The notes under the pieces: generated by a model
Database searches by the model: none
Seen by the model: only the letters and a program-made list of their open reading frames with translations
Told to the model about the DNA's origin: nothing
Shown: positions 45,318 to 57,173 of the stretch, piece by piece
How positions within the stretch are numbered: the first letter of the stretch is position 1
Layout: each line of letters begins with the position of its first letter
From: Paracoccus halophilus
GTDB taxonomy: Bacteria > Pseudomonadota > Alphaproteobacteria > Rhodobacterales > Rhodobacteraceae
Assembly (NCBI RefSeq): GCF_000763905.1
Contig: NZ_JRKN01000008.1
Location: 1 to 64,000, forward strand
Length of the DNA stretch: 64,000 nucleotides
Direction: 5' to 3'
Made by a program: the position numbers and the translations under genes

Positions 45318-45443
45318 GGGGGCCTCCTTTCGGGTTCATGCGTGCTGTGCCTGACCGGAGGGACCGGCGCGGCGGGCGCCGGCCTGCGGCGTGCAGCGGC
45401 TCTGATGGTGGCACAGAGTTTACACCTGCGGAATGCCGTTTGA

Positions 45444-45457
45444 TTGACACAGATCAA
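45444..45457. promoter_or_regulatory. FNR box upstream of ccoN
   Basis: TTGAC-ACAG-ATCAA. The centre is about 115 bases before the ccoN start, so activation from position -41.5 would place transcription start near 45492 and leave a leader of about 74 bases. It lies in the divergent ccoN/stress-protein region and could act in both directions. Confidence 0.85.
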
Positions 45458-45547
45458 AGTTTCGCGACTGTGCATGCGTGTAACAAGCCGGATACCAAAG
45501 CCGGTCACGGCCCGTTTCGCCATGCGATTCGCGGCCGCCGGCACTGA

Positions 45548-47920
<2,373 letters not shown>

Positions 47921-47928
47921 GGTGCGCG

Positions 47929-48120
47929 ATGGATATGTATTCCTTTCTGCGCGAACTGGCCGACAGCTGGGTGCTTGTGCTGCTGGTGCTGTTCTTTCTG
48001 GGCACGGTGCTTTTCGCCTACCGGCCCGGATCGCGGCAACTGCATGACGATGCGGCGAAAAGCATCTTTCGCCATGACGACAAAGGCCCGCAGCAGGCGG
48101 CCAAGAAGGAGGTCGAGTGA
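47929..48120 (+). CDS. ccoQ: cbb3-type cytochrome c oxidase subunit IV
   Basis: A 63-residue single-helix subunit ([20 protein letters not shown], then [18 protein letters not shown]) that stabilises the oxidase complex. The first helix and the conserved AYRPGS junction are typical. Its stop overlaps the ccoP start (TGATG at 48118). Confidence 0.92.
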   Translation: MDMYSFLRELADSWVLVLLVLFFLGTVLFAYRPGSRQLHDDAAKSIFRHDDKGPQQAAKKEVE

Positions 48121-49142
48121 TGGCCGATACCGACGACGAGCACACCAGCCCCAAGAACCCGGACAACCGGATCGGGCTGGAACGCCAGGCCGCCGATCAG
48201 GCCCACAAGCAGCAGATCGCCGCGTCCGCGCCCGAAACCGCCGGGCGGCGCCCCGGCGCGACGCGCGTGGTGCGCGACCGCAAGGGCGCGCGCAAGGTGG
48301 TCGAGGTGCCCTCGACCGGCCATAGCTGGGACGGGATCGAGGAATATGACAACCCGCTGCCGCGCTGGTGGCTGTGGACCTTTTACGCCACGATCGTCTG
48401 GTCGGTCGGCTATGTCATCGCCTATCCCGCCATCCCGCTGGTCAATGGCGCGACGCGCGGCGTCCTGGGCGAGACCATGCGCAGCAATGTCGCGGCCGAG
48501 ATCCAGCGCTTCAACGAAGCGAACGCCCCGATCAGGGCGAAGCTGGTCGAGACCCCGCTCGACGAAATCGCGACCGATCCCGAGCTTGCGAATTTCACCA
48601 CCAATGCCGGCGGCGCGATCTTCCGGACCTGGTGCGCGCAGTGCCATGGCTCGGGCGCGGGCGGGGCGCCGGGCTATCCCTCGCTTCTGGACAATGACTG
48701 GTTGTGGGGCGGCACGCTGGAGGACATCTACATGACGGTCCAGCACGGCATCCGCGACCCCAAGGATGGCGACACCCGCTATTCGGAAATGCCGCGTTTC
48801 GGCACGGATGAAATGCTGGAATCCGAACAGATCGATCAGGTCGTGAACTATGTGCTGCAGATCTCGGACCAGCCGCATGATGCGGATTTGGCGGCCGAGG
48901 GTGCGGTGGTCTATGCCGATAACTGCTCGGCCTGCCATGCCGAGGACGGCACCGGCGACCGTATGCAGGGCGCACCCGACCTGACGGATGCGATCTCGCT
49001 TTACGGCACTGATCCCGAGACGATCACCCGGATCGTCCGTGACGGCCCCTTCGGCGTGATGCCGGCCTGGAACGCGCGCCTCTCCGAGGCCGATATCCGC
49101 GCCGTCGCGTCCTATGTCCACAGCCTTGGCGGCGGCGAATAG
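48120..49142 (+). CDS. ccoP: cbb3-type cytochrome c oxidase subunit III (di-haem)
   Basis: The electron entry subunit, 340 residues, with one membrane helix ([20 protein letters not shown]) and two class I cytochrome c domains. Haem sites are [20 protein letters not shown] and [20 protein letters not shown]. Methionine axial ligands are likely in SEMPRFG and [15 protein letters not shown] charged cytoplasmic lead of about 80 residues ([20 protein letters not shown], then [11 protein letters not shown]) precedes the helix, somewhat long. It ends the ccoNOQP operon. Confidence 0.95.
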   Translation: MADTDDEHTSPKNPDNRIGLERQAADQAHKQQIAASAPETAGRRPGATRVVRDRKGARKVVEVPSTGHSWDGIEEYDNPLPRWWLWTFYATIVWSVGYVIAYPAIPLVNGATRGVLGETMRSNVAAEIQRFNEANAPIRAKLVETPLDEIATDPELANFTTNAGGAIFRTWCAQCHGSGAGGAPGYPSLLDNDWLWGGTLEDIYMTVQHGIRDPKDGDTRYSEMPRFGTDEMLESEQIDQVVNYVLQISDQPHDADLAAEGAVVYADNCSACHAEDGTGDRMQGAPDLTDAISLYGTDPETITRIVRDGPFGVMPAWNARLSEADIRAVASYVHSLGGGE

Positions 49143-49162
49143 CGCGCCGCCAAGGCTCCGGT

Positions 49163-49237
49163 TCCGTATTCGGGCAACCGGATACGGATGGCACTGGCCC
49201 CTCCGTCCTGTTCGCGCGTTTCCTGGAGGGGCCAGTG
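49163..49237. terminator. Two tandem hairpins between ccoP and ccoG
   Basis: Hairpin 1 has arms TCCGTAT (49163-49169) and ATACGGA (49182-49188). Hairpin 2 has perfect 13-base arms CACTGGCCCCTCC (49192-49204) and GGAGGGGCCAGTG (49225-49237). Neither is followed by a T-run. The pair lies 21 bases after the ccoP stop and could terminate or stabilise the ccoNOQP message and separate it from the ccoGHIS unit. Confidence 0.5.
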
Positions 49238-49356
49238 TTACCAAGTGATGGCCGAAACAGGCGGGTCTGATCAACCCATCCCTGTCCGCATGGCGATGCG
49301 ACAATCGGGCCCATAGTTTCCGGGCGGTGCGGGCCATATATCCCCGGGCGTTGGTC

Positions 49357-49370
49357 TTGACGCAGATCAA
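49357..49370. promoter_or_regulatory. FNR box upstream of ccoG
   Basis: TTGAC-GCAG-ATCAA, centred about 61 bases before the ccoG ATG. Activation from -41.5 would start transcription near 49405 and leave a 20-base leader. It gives ccoGHIS its own FNR-controlled promoter. Confidence 0.85.
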
Positions 49371-49424
49371 AGCGGGTTTTCCCGCCTCGCCCTAGCCTGT
49401 CCCGACGCGCAACAGGAGCCAATC

Positions 49425-50882
49425 ATGTCGCAATCCGACATTGACCCGCCACAACTCTATGCGGCCCGCGAGCCGATTTTTCCGCGCCGGGTGCAGGGTT
49501 GGTATCGCAACCTGAAATGGGTCATCATGGCGGTCACCCTGGCGATCTATTACATTTTCCCGTGGATTCGCTGGGATCGCGGGCCCAGCCTGCCCGATCA
49601 GGCGGTGCTGGTGGATCTTGCCAACCGGCGCTTTTTCTTTTTCTGGATCGAGATCTGGCCGCATGAATTCTATTTCGTGGCCGGGCTTCTGGTCATGGCG
49701 GGGCTGGGGCTGTTCCTGTTCACCTCGGCGCTTGGCCGGGTCTGGTGCGGCTATGCCTGCCCGCAGACCGTCTGGACCGATCTTTTCATCCTGACCGAAC
49801 GCTGGGTCGAGGGCGACCGCAATGCCCGCCTGCGCCTGTGGAACGCGCCATGGAGCGCGCACAAGGCCCGGCTTCGGGTCACGAAATGGCTGATATGGCT
49901 GCTGATCTCGGTGATGACCGGGGGCGCCTGGATATTCTATTTCACCGATGCGCCGACGCTTCTGGGCAATCTGCTGACCGGGCAGGCGCATCCGGCGGCC
50001 TATATGACCATGGCGGTGCTGACCGGGACGACATTCCTGTTCGGCGGTTTCGCGCGCGAACAGATCTGCATCTATGCCTGTCCCTGGCCGCGCATCCAGG
50101 CCGCGATGATGGACGAGGACACGCTGACCGTCGCCTATCGCGACTGGCGGGGCGAGCCGCGCGGCAAGATCCGTAAGGACGAGGCGACGCGATCGGATGG
50201 CGGCGACAAGGGCGACTGCATCGATTGCATGGCCTGCGTGAATGTCTGCCCCATGGGCATCGACATCCGCGACGGCCAGCAGCTGGAATGCATCACCTGC
50301 GCGCTGTGCATCGACGCCTGCGACGACGTGATGGACAGGATCGGCAAGCCGCGCGGGCTGATCGACTACATGGCGCTGAAGGACGAGAACGCCGAGCGCG
50401 CCGGCGCCGAGCCCAAGCCGCTGATCAGGCATATCCTGCGCCCGCGCACCCTGCTTTACTTCACGCTCTGGTCGGGCATCGGCGTGGCGATGCTGGTGGC
50501 GCTGTTCATGCGCTCGCCCTTCGATCTGAACGTGACGCCGGTCAGGAACCCGCTTTTTGTCACCATGTCCGATGGCGCGATCCGCAATACCTATGCGCTG
50601 CGCCTGCGTAACAAGCAGGGGTCTTCGCGCGAATTCGCGATCTCGGTCACCGACGGCGATGGCGGCATCGCGCAATCCGTCGCGCTTGCGCTGGAGGGAC
50701 AGCCCTCGGACAGCGTCTCGGTCGAGGCCGACAGCACCTTCACGCAGCGCCTCTATCTGACCGCCGCGCCGGATTCGGCGCTGGCCACCGGCGGGCAGGC
50801 GGAATTGACCTTGTGGGTCGAAGATGCGACCGATGGAGTCAAGTCCAGCATCGAAACCGTTTTCTACGGCAGAGGCGAATGA
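49425..50882 (+). CDS. ccoG: cbb3 oxidase assembly iron-sulfur protein CcoG
   Basis: A membrane ferredoxin-like copper reductase needed for cbb3 assembly, 485 residues. Several helices precede and follow the two [4Fe-4S] motifs CIDCMACVNVCPMGIDIR and CITCALCIDACDDVMDRIG. Upstream cysteines that could help bind copper are in FGRVW-type RVWCGYACPQTVWTD and CIYACPWPRIQAAMMDEDTL. A C-terminal periplasmic FixG-like Ig domain ends in FYGRGE. The stop overlaps the ccoH start (ATGATG). Confidence 0.95.
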   Translation: MSQSDIDPPQLYAAREPIFPRRVQGWYRNLKWVIMAVTLAIYYIFPWIRWDRGPSLPDQAVLVDLANRRFFFFWIEIWPHEFYFVAGLLVMAGLGLFLFTSALGRVWCGYACPQTVWTDLFILTERWVEGDRNARLRLWNAPWSAHKARLRVTKWLIWLLISVMTGGAWIFYFTDAPTLLGNLLTGQAHPAAYMTMAVLTGTTFLFGGFAREQICIYACPWPRIQAAMMDEDTLTVAYRDWRGEPRGKIRKDEATRSDGGDKGDCIDCMACVNVCPMGIDIRDGQQLECITCALCIDACDDVMDRIGKPRGLIDYMALKDENAERAGAEPKPLIRHILRPRTLLYFTLWSGIGVAMLVALFMRSPFDLNVTPVRNPLFVTMSDGAIRNTYALRLRNKQGSSREFAISVTDGDGGIAQSVALALEGQPSDSVSVEADSTFTQRLYLTAAPDSALATGGQAELTLWVEDATDGVKSSIETVFYGRGE

Positions 50883-51346
50883 TGGCCCGAGAACTGACCG
50901 GCCGGCATGTCCTGTACATCACCCTTGGCGCCTTTGGCACCATCATCGCGGTCAATGTGACCATGGCGGTGATGGCGGTCGGCACCTTTCCGGGGCTCGA
51001 GGTCAGGAACAGCTATGTCGCCTCGCAAAGCTTCGATGCGGACCGCGCCGCGCAGCAGGCGCTGAACTGGACCGTGGTGCCGGAATATGACGGCCGGGTG
51101 ATGACGCTGATCATCCGTGACGCGCAGGGATATCCGGCGCCGGTCCAGACGCTTGAGGTCACCGTCGGCCGGCCCACCCATCAGCGCGACGATCAGGCGC
51201 CCGAATTCACCTATTCCGGCGGGCTGTTCCGGGCGCCGCTGGAACTGGCGCCGGGGCTGTGGAACATCCGCCTGAGCGCGACCGCGCCGGACGGCACGGT
51301 CTTTCGCCAGCGCATCGACCAGTTCAGCGGCAACCGGGTGAAGTGA
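50879..51346 (+). CDS. ccoH: cbb3 oxidase accessory protein CcoH
   Basis: A FixH family protein of about 155 residues with one N-terminal helix (VLYITLGAFGTIIAVNVTMA) and a periplasmic beta-rich part containing NWTVVPEYDGRVMTLIIRDA and LAPGLWNIRLSATAPDGTVF. It is required for stable cbb3 assembly in related bacteria. ATGs at 50879 and 50882 both overlap the ccoG stop. Confidence 0.9.
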   Translation: MMARELTGRHVLYITLGAFGTIIAVNVTMAVMAVGTFPGLEVRNSYVASQSFDADRAAQQALNWTVVPEYDGRVMTLIIRDAQGYPAPVQTLEVTVGRPTHQRDDQAPEFTYSGGLFRAPLELAPGLWNIRLSATAPDGTVFRQRIDQFSGNRVK

Positions 51347-51347
51347 C

Positions 51348-53549
51348 ATGGCCGAGGTGACGCTTCACGATCACGATTCGCGCCTTTCGGCCTGTCCCGC
51401 CTGCGATGCCGCGCCGCTGGCGCAGCGCGTCGCCGGGCAGGGCGGCGCGGGGCGCGACGATCTGATCCTGTCGCTGCCGACCATCCATTGCGCGACCTGC
51501 ATCGCGGATGTGGAACGCGTCCTGCACGCCCATCCCGGGGTGCGCCGCGCGCGGGTGAACCTGACGCTGCGCCGCGTGACCGTAGACGCGCCGGGCCTCG
51601 GCGCCGATGACCTGATCCCGGTGATCGAGCGGATCGGCTATGAGGCGCATGAGCTCGACCCCTCGGCGCTGAGCGCCAGTGCCGCCGATCGCCAAGGCCG
51701 CGACATCCTGATGCGCATCGGCGTGTCCGGTTTCGCGATGATGAACATCATGATCCTGTCGGTCGCCGTCTGGTCCGGCGCGCAGGATGCCACGCGCGAC
51801 ATGTTCCACTGGATTTCGGCCGCCATCGCCCTGCCCACCGTGGCCTTTGCCGGGCGGCCCTTTTTCGCCAGCGCCTGGCGGGCGATCAGCCACGGCCGAC
51901 TGGGGATGGATGTGCCGATCTCGCTGGCGCTGATCCTGGCCAGCGCGATTTCGGTCTATGAGACGATCCATTCCGGCGCGCATGCCTATTTCGACGCGGC
52001 CGTGATGCTGTGCTTCTTTCTGCTGGTGGGGCGCTATCTGGATTACCGGACGCGCGCGGTCGCGCGCTCGGCCGCCGAGGAACTGACCGCGCTCGAGGTG
52101 CCGCGTGCCTTTCGCGTGACGGCCAGCGGCGATGAACCCGTGCCGGTGGCCGAACTGCTGCCGGGCGACCTGATCCGCATCCGCCCCGGCGCCCGGATTC
52201 CGGCCGATGGCGAGATCGTCAGCGGGGCCAGCGAAATCGACCGCTCGCTGCTGACCGGCGAAAGCATCCCGGTCGCCGCGCGCGCCGGCACTACCCTGTC
52301 CGCCGGCGAGGTGAACCTGACCGGCGCGCTGGTGCTGCGCGTCACGGCGGCCGGTCGCGACAGCTCGCTTGCCCGTCTGACGGCACTGGTCGAGGCCGCC
52401 GAAACCGCGCGCGGGCGCTATACCTCGCTGGCCGAGCGCGCCTCGCGCCTTTATTCGCCGCTGGTTCATCTGCTGGCCTTTGCCAGCTTTCTCGGCTGGT
52501 ATTGGACGACGGGCGATCTGCGCCTTTCGGTGAATGTCGCGGCGGCGGTGCTGATCATCACCTGCCCCTGCGCCCTTGGGCTGGCGGTTCCGGCGGTGGT
52601 CACCGCCGCCTCGGGGCGGCTGTTCCGGCGCGGCATGCTGATCAAGGACGGCACCGCGCTGGAGCGTCTGGCCGAAGTCGATTGCGTGGTCTTCGACAAG
52701 ACCGGAACCCTGACCATGGGCGTGCCGCAGATCGCCTCGATCGAGGCGATCCCGCCCGCCGCGCGGCCGGCGGCGCTGGCGCTGGCCCAGGGTTCTGCGC
52801 ATCCGTTATCGCAATCTCTGGCGCAGGCGCTGAGCGATGCCGGTGTTCGCCCCTGCGCGCTGGATGGCCTTCGCGAAATGCCCGGCCATGGCGTCGAGGC
52901 AAGCTGGCAGGGCCAGAGCATCCGGCTGGGTCGCGCCGACTGGCTGGGCGCGCGGCATGGTGACAGCCGCATTTCGGCAAGCTGGCTGTCGCTGGGCCAG
53001 GGGATGCCGATCCGCCTGGAATTCACCGACCGGCTGCGGCCGGGCGCGGACGAATGTGTCAGGGCGCTGATCGCCTCGGGGCGCCGGGTCATCCTGCTGT
53101 CGGGGGACGCTGCGCCCGTGGTCGAGGAACTGGCCGCGCGGTTGGGTGTCGCGGAATGGCGCGCCGGCGTTACCCCGACCGAAAAGGCGGATGCCGTGCA
53201 GGAGCTTGGACAGGCGGGGGCGCGGGTATTGATGGTCGGGGACGGTCTGAACGACACGGCCGCGCTGGCGCGGGCGCATGTCTCGATCTCGCCGGCCTCG
53301 GCGCTGGATGCGGCGCGGACGGCATCGGATATGGTGCTGATGGGAAATGACCTGTCACCGGTGGCCGAGGCGCTGCATATCGCCCGCCGCGCCCGCGCCC
53401 GGATCAAGGAGAATTTCGGTATTTCAGTGCTTTACAATATCGTCGCGGTGCCTTTTGCCATCGCGGGTTTCGCCACGCCGCTGATGGCAGCGCTCGCCAT
53501 GTCGGCCAGTTCGGTCAGCGTCACGCTGAACGCCCTGCGGCTGCGATAG
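51348..53549 (+). CDS. ccoI: Copper-transporting P-type ATPase CcoI
   Basis: A P1B-type copper exporter delivering copper to the cbb3 oxidase, 733 residues. An N-terminal cysteine pair ACPACDAAP and a heavy-metal domain with IHCATCIADVERVLHAHPGV come first. Membrane helices follow, with the copper site CPCALGLAVPAVVTAASGRL, the phosphorylation site FDKTGTLTMG, LTGESIPVAARAGTTL (actuator) and VGDGLNDTAALARAHVSISP. It lies one base after ccoH. Confidence 0.95.
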   Translation: MAEVTLHDHDSRLSACPACDAAPLAQRVAGQGGAGRDDLILSLPTIHCATCIADVERVLHAHPGVRRARVNLTLRRVTVDAPGLGADDLIPVIERIGYEAHELDPSALSASAADRQGRDILMRIGVSGFAMMNIMILSVAVWSGAQDATRDMFHWISAAIALPTVAFAGRPFFASAWRAISHGRLGMDVPISLALILASAISVYETIHSGAHAYFDAAVMLCFFLLVGRYLDYRTRAVARSAAEELTALEVPRAFRVTASGDEPVPVAELLPGDLIRIRPGARIPADGEIVSGASEIDRSLLTGESIPVAARAGTTLSAGEVNLTGALVLRVTAAGRDSSLARLTALVEAAETARGRYTSLAERASRLYSPLVHLLAFASFLGWYWTTGDLRLSVNVAAAVLIITCPCALGLAVPAVVTAASGRLFRRGMLIKDGTALERLAEVDCVVFDKTGTLTMGVPQIASIEAIPPAARPAALALAQGSAHPLSQSLAQALSDAGVRPCALDGLREMPGHGVEASWQGQSIRLGRADWLGARHGDSRISASWLSLGQGMPIRLEFTDRLRPGADECVRALIASGRRVILLSGDAAPVVEELAARLGVAEWRAGVTPTEKADAVQELGQAGARVLMVGDGLNDTAALARAHVSISPASALDAARTASDMVLMGNDLSPVAEALHIARRARARIKENFGISVLYNIVAVPFAIAGFATPLMAALAMSASSVSVTLNALRLR

Positions 53550-53557
53550 GAGACAGC

Positions 53558-53716
53558 ATGGAGATCCTCGGTATCCTGATCCCGGTATCGCTCGCGCTTG
53601 GCGGGATCGGCCTTGCCGCCTTCATCTGGACACTCAAGGGCCGGCAGTACGAGGACCCGAAGGGTGACGCCGAGCGCATTCTCAGCAAGGAATGGGACGA
53701 CCGTCCCAAATCGTAA
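53558..53716 (+). CDS. ccoS: cbb3 oxidase maturation protein CcoS
   Basis: A 52-residue protein beginning MEILGILIPVSLALGGIGLA, one membrane helix, then FIWTLKGRQYEDPKGDAERI and a charged tail ending DDRPKS. This is the CcoS/FixS pattern, involved in oxidase maturation and cofactor insertion. AGGAGA lies seven bases before the ATG, eight bases after ccoI. It is the last gene of ccoGHIS; the next 200 bases hold no gene. Confidence 0.92.
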   Translation: MEILGILIPVSLALGGIGLAAFIWTLKGRQYEDPKGDAERILSKEWDDRPKS

Positions 53717-53919
53717 GGCCCGGACCCGCGGACCCGCTGCCGCGATGGAATGACATGGCCCAAGCGTTTGGGCCAAGGTTTGATCCATTTCCGCGTAGCA
53801 GTGAGCGCCTGCCGCTGGCGCGACAGGCGGGCTGAGAGGAAATGCTTCAAATCCCTGCGCTGAGGGCGCCCAAAATCGACGATCCCGCAAGGCACGGAGT
53901 TCGCATGCGCGTCGCCTGA

Positions 53920-55623
53920 TCAGGGGCCGATCACATTGCATGGTTGCTGGCGGGCGGTCAGACGATTGCAGGCAAGCTCTGCCGTTTCCCGGCTCATGCC
54001 AACAAAATTCGCCTCGAACCCGCGTTTGGTATTGGCGACACGGCTCAGCGCGCTGTCCAGAGACGCGCTTTCCTGCAAGGCGGTGCGCAAAAGCAGCTGC
54101 TCAGCCTCGCGCTGCGAGCGATAGAGGCCCAGCGAAACCCCCCAATTCTTGCTGCCCGAACCGTCCCGGGTCACGATTTCGACAGCTTCGGGCGCGGCGC
54201 CCTGATCCGGCTGAAGCGAGGTCAGGATGATGGTGTCCGAGCGTCCCGCCGGCGCGGGCGAGGCCAGGAGTGCGACGGTTTCGGGTTGGGCCGTGGCGGT
54301 CTGGACGAAAAGCGACGGCGAGCCCGGACCCTGCGAAGGTGCAAGGCTGACCGATTTATCGTTGCGGGGCGCCGGCGTCGGACGGGCCGAGCCGGACAGC
54401 GCCGCAGTGGTTTCCGACATGTCGCCTTCCTCGGGCCGGGAGTCGGGGCGCAGGGATGAAGCAGCCGCGTCCGGCATTTCGGCCCGGGCAACCTGCCGGT
54501 CAGAGCCGGGCTTGCGGATCGGCCTTGCGCTGGCGGTCAAGCTGGTCCCGGTCGCAGGTGCCCGCTCCGCCATCGCCTGGGCGCGCGTGACGGCGGCGGT
54601 AATCGCCGCCGGCGTGACCACCGCCACGGTCGAGGCGCGGGCCTGCGGCCGGTCCGAACGTGAAAGCCGGACCAGTGGCTGGGCTGCGCTTGGCTGTTGC
54701 CGCGACACCTGAACCGAGCGCCGCACCTTTTTCTGCGCGACATATTGCGGCGGCGCGGGTTTGACTTCGCGAACGCGGGTCGGCGCCTTGCCGAAACCGG
54801 CATCGAGAAGCTGCGCCATCACGGCATTGCGATGAGCGGTCGATTTGCCGCCCATGACGGTGGCGATGATGCGCTTTGATCCGCGCTTGGCCGAGGCGGT
54901 CAGGTTGAAACCCGCGGCGCGCGTGTAGCCGGTCTTGATCCCGTCCGCGCCCTCGTAACTGTCGAGGAAACGGCGATTGGTATTGGCGACCTTGGCGATT
55001 CCCGCATCGGCCGAACGGCGCGAAAACAGGGAATAATACTGCGGAAAATCGTAAAACAGCCGCCGCCCCAGCGTCGACATGTCGCGCGCGGTCGAATAAT
55101 GCCCCTGAACGGTCAGCCCGTTGGCATTGCGAAACTGCGTGTTGTTCATGCCCAAGGCGCGCGCCATCTGCGTCATCTGGGCGGCGAATTTCGCCTCGGA
55201 CCCGGCAAGCCCCTCGCCGATCGCGGTTGCGGCATCATTGGCGGATTTCACCGCCGCCGCGCGGATCAGGTAGCGCAGCTCGATCCGCTGGCCTGCCTTG
55301 AGTCCAAGGCGCGACGGCGGCTGCGCTGCGGCATTGCTGGAGACCAGAAACTTGCTGTCCAGCCGGACCTGGCCCCGCTCAATCGCGTTGAAGGCCAGAT
55401 ACAGCGTCATCATCTTGGTCAGCGAGGCCGGATGCAGGCGCGTATCGGCGTTCTGTGCATAGATCTGCTTGCCGGTCCGTGCATCCATGACATGGGCCGC
55501 GAAGGGCGCGGCAGCCACAGCCATGGGCAACAGCCATGCAAACAGGAACATCAGTCCCAAACGGACGTAAAAGGTGATTCTGCTCACGGTCCCGGTCTCT
55601 TCTGCCTCTGAGGACCCGTTCAC
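53920..55623 (-). CDS. D-alanyl-D-alanine carboxypeptidase with SPOR-like tail
   Basis: A low-molecular-weight penicillin-binding protein of about 567 residues. A signal peptide (LGLMFLFAWLLPMAVAAAPF) is followed by the S11 catalytic domain with SLTKMMTLYLAFN (nucleophile Ser and Lys), VKSANDAATAIGEG (SAN) and DGIKTGYTRAAGFN (KTG). A basic, Ala/Pro/Thr-rich linker follows (RRSVQVSRQQPSAAQPLVRL). A C-terminal module (NWGVSLGLYRSQREAEQLLL to AELACNRLTARQQPCNVIGP) resembles a SPOR domain. GAAGGG lies eight bases before the GTG at 55623; a GTG at 55587 is an alternative. It acts in the periplasm on peptidoglycan. Confidence 0.88.
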   Translation of the reverse strand: MNGSSEAEETGTVSRITFYVRLGLMFLFAWLLPMAVAAAPFAAHVMDARTGKQIYAQNADTRLHPASLTKMMTLYLAFNAIERGQVRLDSKFLVSSNAAAQPPSRLGLKAGQRIELRYLIRAAAVKSANDAATAIGEGLAGSEAKFAAQMTQMARALGMNNTQFRNANGLTVQGHYSTARDMSTLGRRLFYDFPQYYSLFSRRSADAGIAKVANTNRRFLDSYEGADGIKTGYTRAAGFNLTASAKRGSKRIIATVMGGKSTAHRNAVMAQLLDAGFGKAPTRVREVKPAPPQYVAQKKVRRSVQVSRQQPSAAQPLVRLSRSDRPQARASTVAVVTPAAITAAVTRAQAMAERAPATGTSLTASARPIRKPGSDRQVARAEMPDAAASSLRPDSRPEEGDMSETTAALSGSARPTPAPRNDKSVSLAPSQGPGSPSLFVQTATAQPETVALLASPAPAGRSDTIILTSLQPDQGAAPEAVEIVTRDGSGSKNWGVSLGLYRSQREAEQLLLRTALQESASLDSALSRVANTKRGFEANFVGMSRETAELACNRLTARQQPCNVIGP

Positions 55624-55832
55624 TATGCGGACCCTTCGTTGATAAAATGACAATAACACGCATTTGAAGGCACGAAAACCGTAAGTTTTCGCGTTTTTGG
55701 TGTGGTCTGGCCGCAGATGCGGTTCCGTGGGTGCGGGTGGTCGGGGCGGGTCTTATCAATCGCGCCGAAAACACCTATATTCGGCACCGACCCGTCCACA
55801 GCCCGGTTGCAATCCTTGTGATCACTTTGCAG

Positions 55833-56150
55833 ATGACCAATAAACCCGGCGACCGCGAGGATGTCGAACTGGCGGTAAAGACCCGTCCGAAGACGCAGCG
55901 GCCGCCGATGTACAAGGTGTTGTTGCTGAACGATGACTTCACCCCGATGGAGTTCGTCGTGCATGTGCTTGAGCGCCTGTTCAACATGACCCATGCGCAG
56001 GCCATCGAGATCATGCTGATGGTGCATCGCAAGGGGGTCGCGGTGGTCGGCGTCTTTTCGCATGAAATCGCCGAGACAAAGGTGGCGCAGGTGATGGAGC
56101 TTGCGCGACGCCAGCAGCATCCGCTGCAATGCACCATGGAAAAAGAGTAG
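55833..56150 (+). CDS. clpS: ATP-dependent Clp protease adaptor
   Basis: Delivers N-end-rule substrates to ClpAP; 105 residues. A flexible N-terminus [20 protein letters not shown] is followed by the ClpS fold: [60 protein letters not shown]. The ligand-pocket residues Asn-Asp-Asp and His are in LLNDDFTPM and MVHRKG. The frame is open further upstream, but 55833 gives the normal length. It is four bases from the methyltransferase gene. Confidence 0.93.
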   Translation: MTNKPGDREDVELAVKTRPKTQRPPMYKVLLLNDDFTPMEFVVHVLERLFNMTHAQAIEIMLMVHRKGVAVVGVFSHEIAETKVAQVMELARRQQHPLQCTMEKE

Positions 56151-56153
56151 AAA

Positions 56154-57173
56154 TTGGCTGGATCACGGCTGGAACTTGTCTTTGGCGGCACGCCGCCCAA
56201 GGAACGGATGCTGTTTCTCGGTGCCGACACGGCGACCGATCTGGCGCCTTTCGAGGCGGCCCGCCTGCAGATCGTGCAGCATCATTTCGCGGAGCATCAG
56301 GCGCTTCGGACGCGGGGATTCGAGGTCGTGACCGCGCCCGGGGGGATGTTCGACGCGGCGGTGGTGTTTCTGCCACGGGCGAGGGCGGCGGCGCGCGCGC
56401 GCATCGCCGAGGCCGCGGCGCATCTGCCGCCGGGGGCCGCGCTGTGGATCGACGGGCAAAAGACCGATGGCGTCGACGCGGTGATGAAGGAGTTGCGCGG
56501 CCTGGCGCCAATCGACGAGGCCCATTCCCGCGCCCATGGCCGGATCTTTCGCCTGACCCTGCCGGCGCCCGGCTGGCTGCCGCCGGATTGGCCGGCGCGC
56601 GACCACGAGGCGGCGCCCGGGATGGTGACGCGGCCGGGCGTGTTTTCGGCCGATGCGCCGGATCCGGCCTCGCAGGCGCTGCTCGCGCATCTGCCCGAGA
56701 AACTGCCGACCCGGCTTGTCGATCTGGGCGCCGGCTGGGGCTGGCTCTCGGCCGAACTGCTGAAAAGACCGGGCGTCGAGATCCTGCATCTGGTCGAGGC
56801 GGACGCGGTGGCGCTGGATTGCGCGCGGCGCAATGTCACCGATGACCGCGCCCGCTTTCACTGGGCCGATGCGCTGGATTTCCGCCTGCCCGGGCCGGTG
56901 AACGGCGTCGTCATGAATCCGCCCTTTCACGAGGGACGCACGGCCGATCCGCGTCTGGGCGCGGGCTTCATCCGGGCGGCGGCCGGGCTTCTGACCGGGG
57001 CCGGACAGCTATGGATGGTGGCCAACCGGCATCTGCCCTATGAGCAGGTGCTGCGCGAGTGTTTTTCGAATCTCACCGAGATCGGCGGGGATGCCCGCTT
57101 CAAGATATTGACGGCGACCGGCGCAAGAACGCCCGGACCCCGCCGCATGCAGCAAAAAGGGAAACGCAGATGA
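56154..57173 (+). CDS. Class I SAM methyltransferase, RsmC-like
   Basis: A 339-residue protein resembling 16S rRNA (guanine-N2) methyltransferases of the RsmC/RsmD type. The N-terminal half (1-170) is a degenerate methyltransferase-like domain. The catalytic half has the SAM loop RLVDLGAGWGWLSAELLKRP, LVEADAVALDCARRN, the NPPF motif VVMNPPFHEGRTADPRLGAG and LWMVANRHLPYEQVLRECFS. NPPF indicates methylation of an exocyclic amine. Translation probably begins at TTG 56154. The end overlaps the SDR gene (ATGA). Confidence 0.82.
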   Translation: MAGSRLELVFGGTPPKERMLFLGADTATDLAPFEAARLQIVQHHFAEHQALRTRGFEVVTAPGGMFDAAVVFLPRARAAARARIAEAAAHLPPGAALWIDGQKTDGVDAVMKELRGLAPIDEAHSRAHGRIFRLTLPAPGWLPPDWPARDHEAAPGMVTRPGVFSADAPDPASQALLAHLPEKLPTRLVDLGAGWGWLSAELLKRPGVEILHLVEADAVALDCARRNVTDDRARFHWADALDFRLPGPVNGVVMNPPFHEGRTADPRLGAGFIRAAAGLLTGAGQLWMVANRHLPYEQVLRECFSNLTEIGGDARFKILTATGARTPGPRRMQQKGKRR

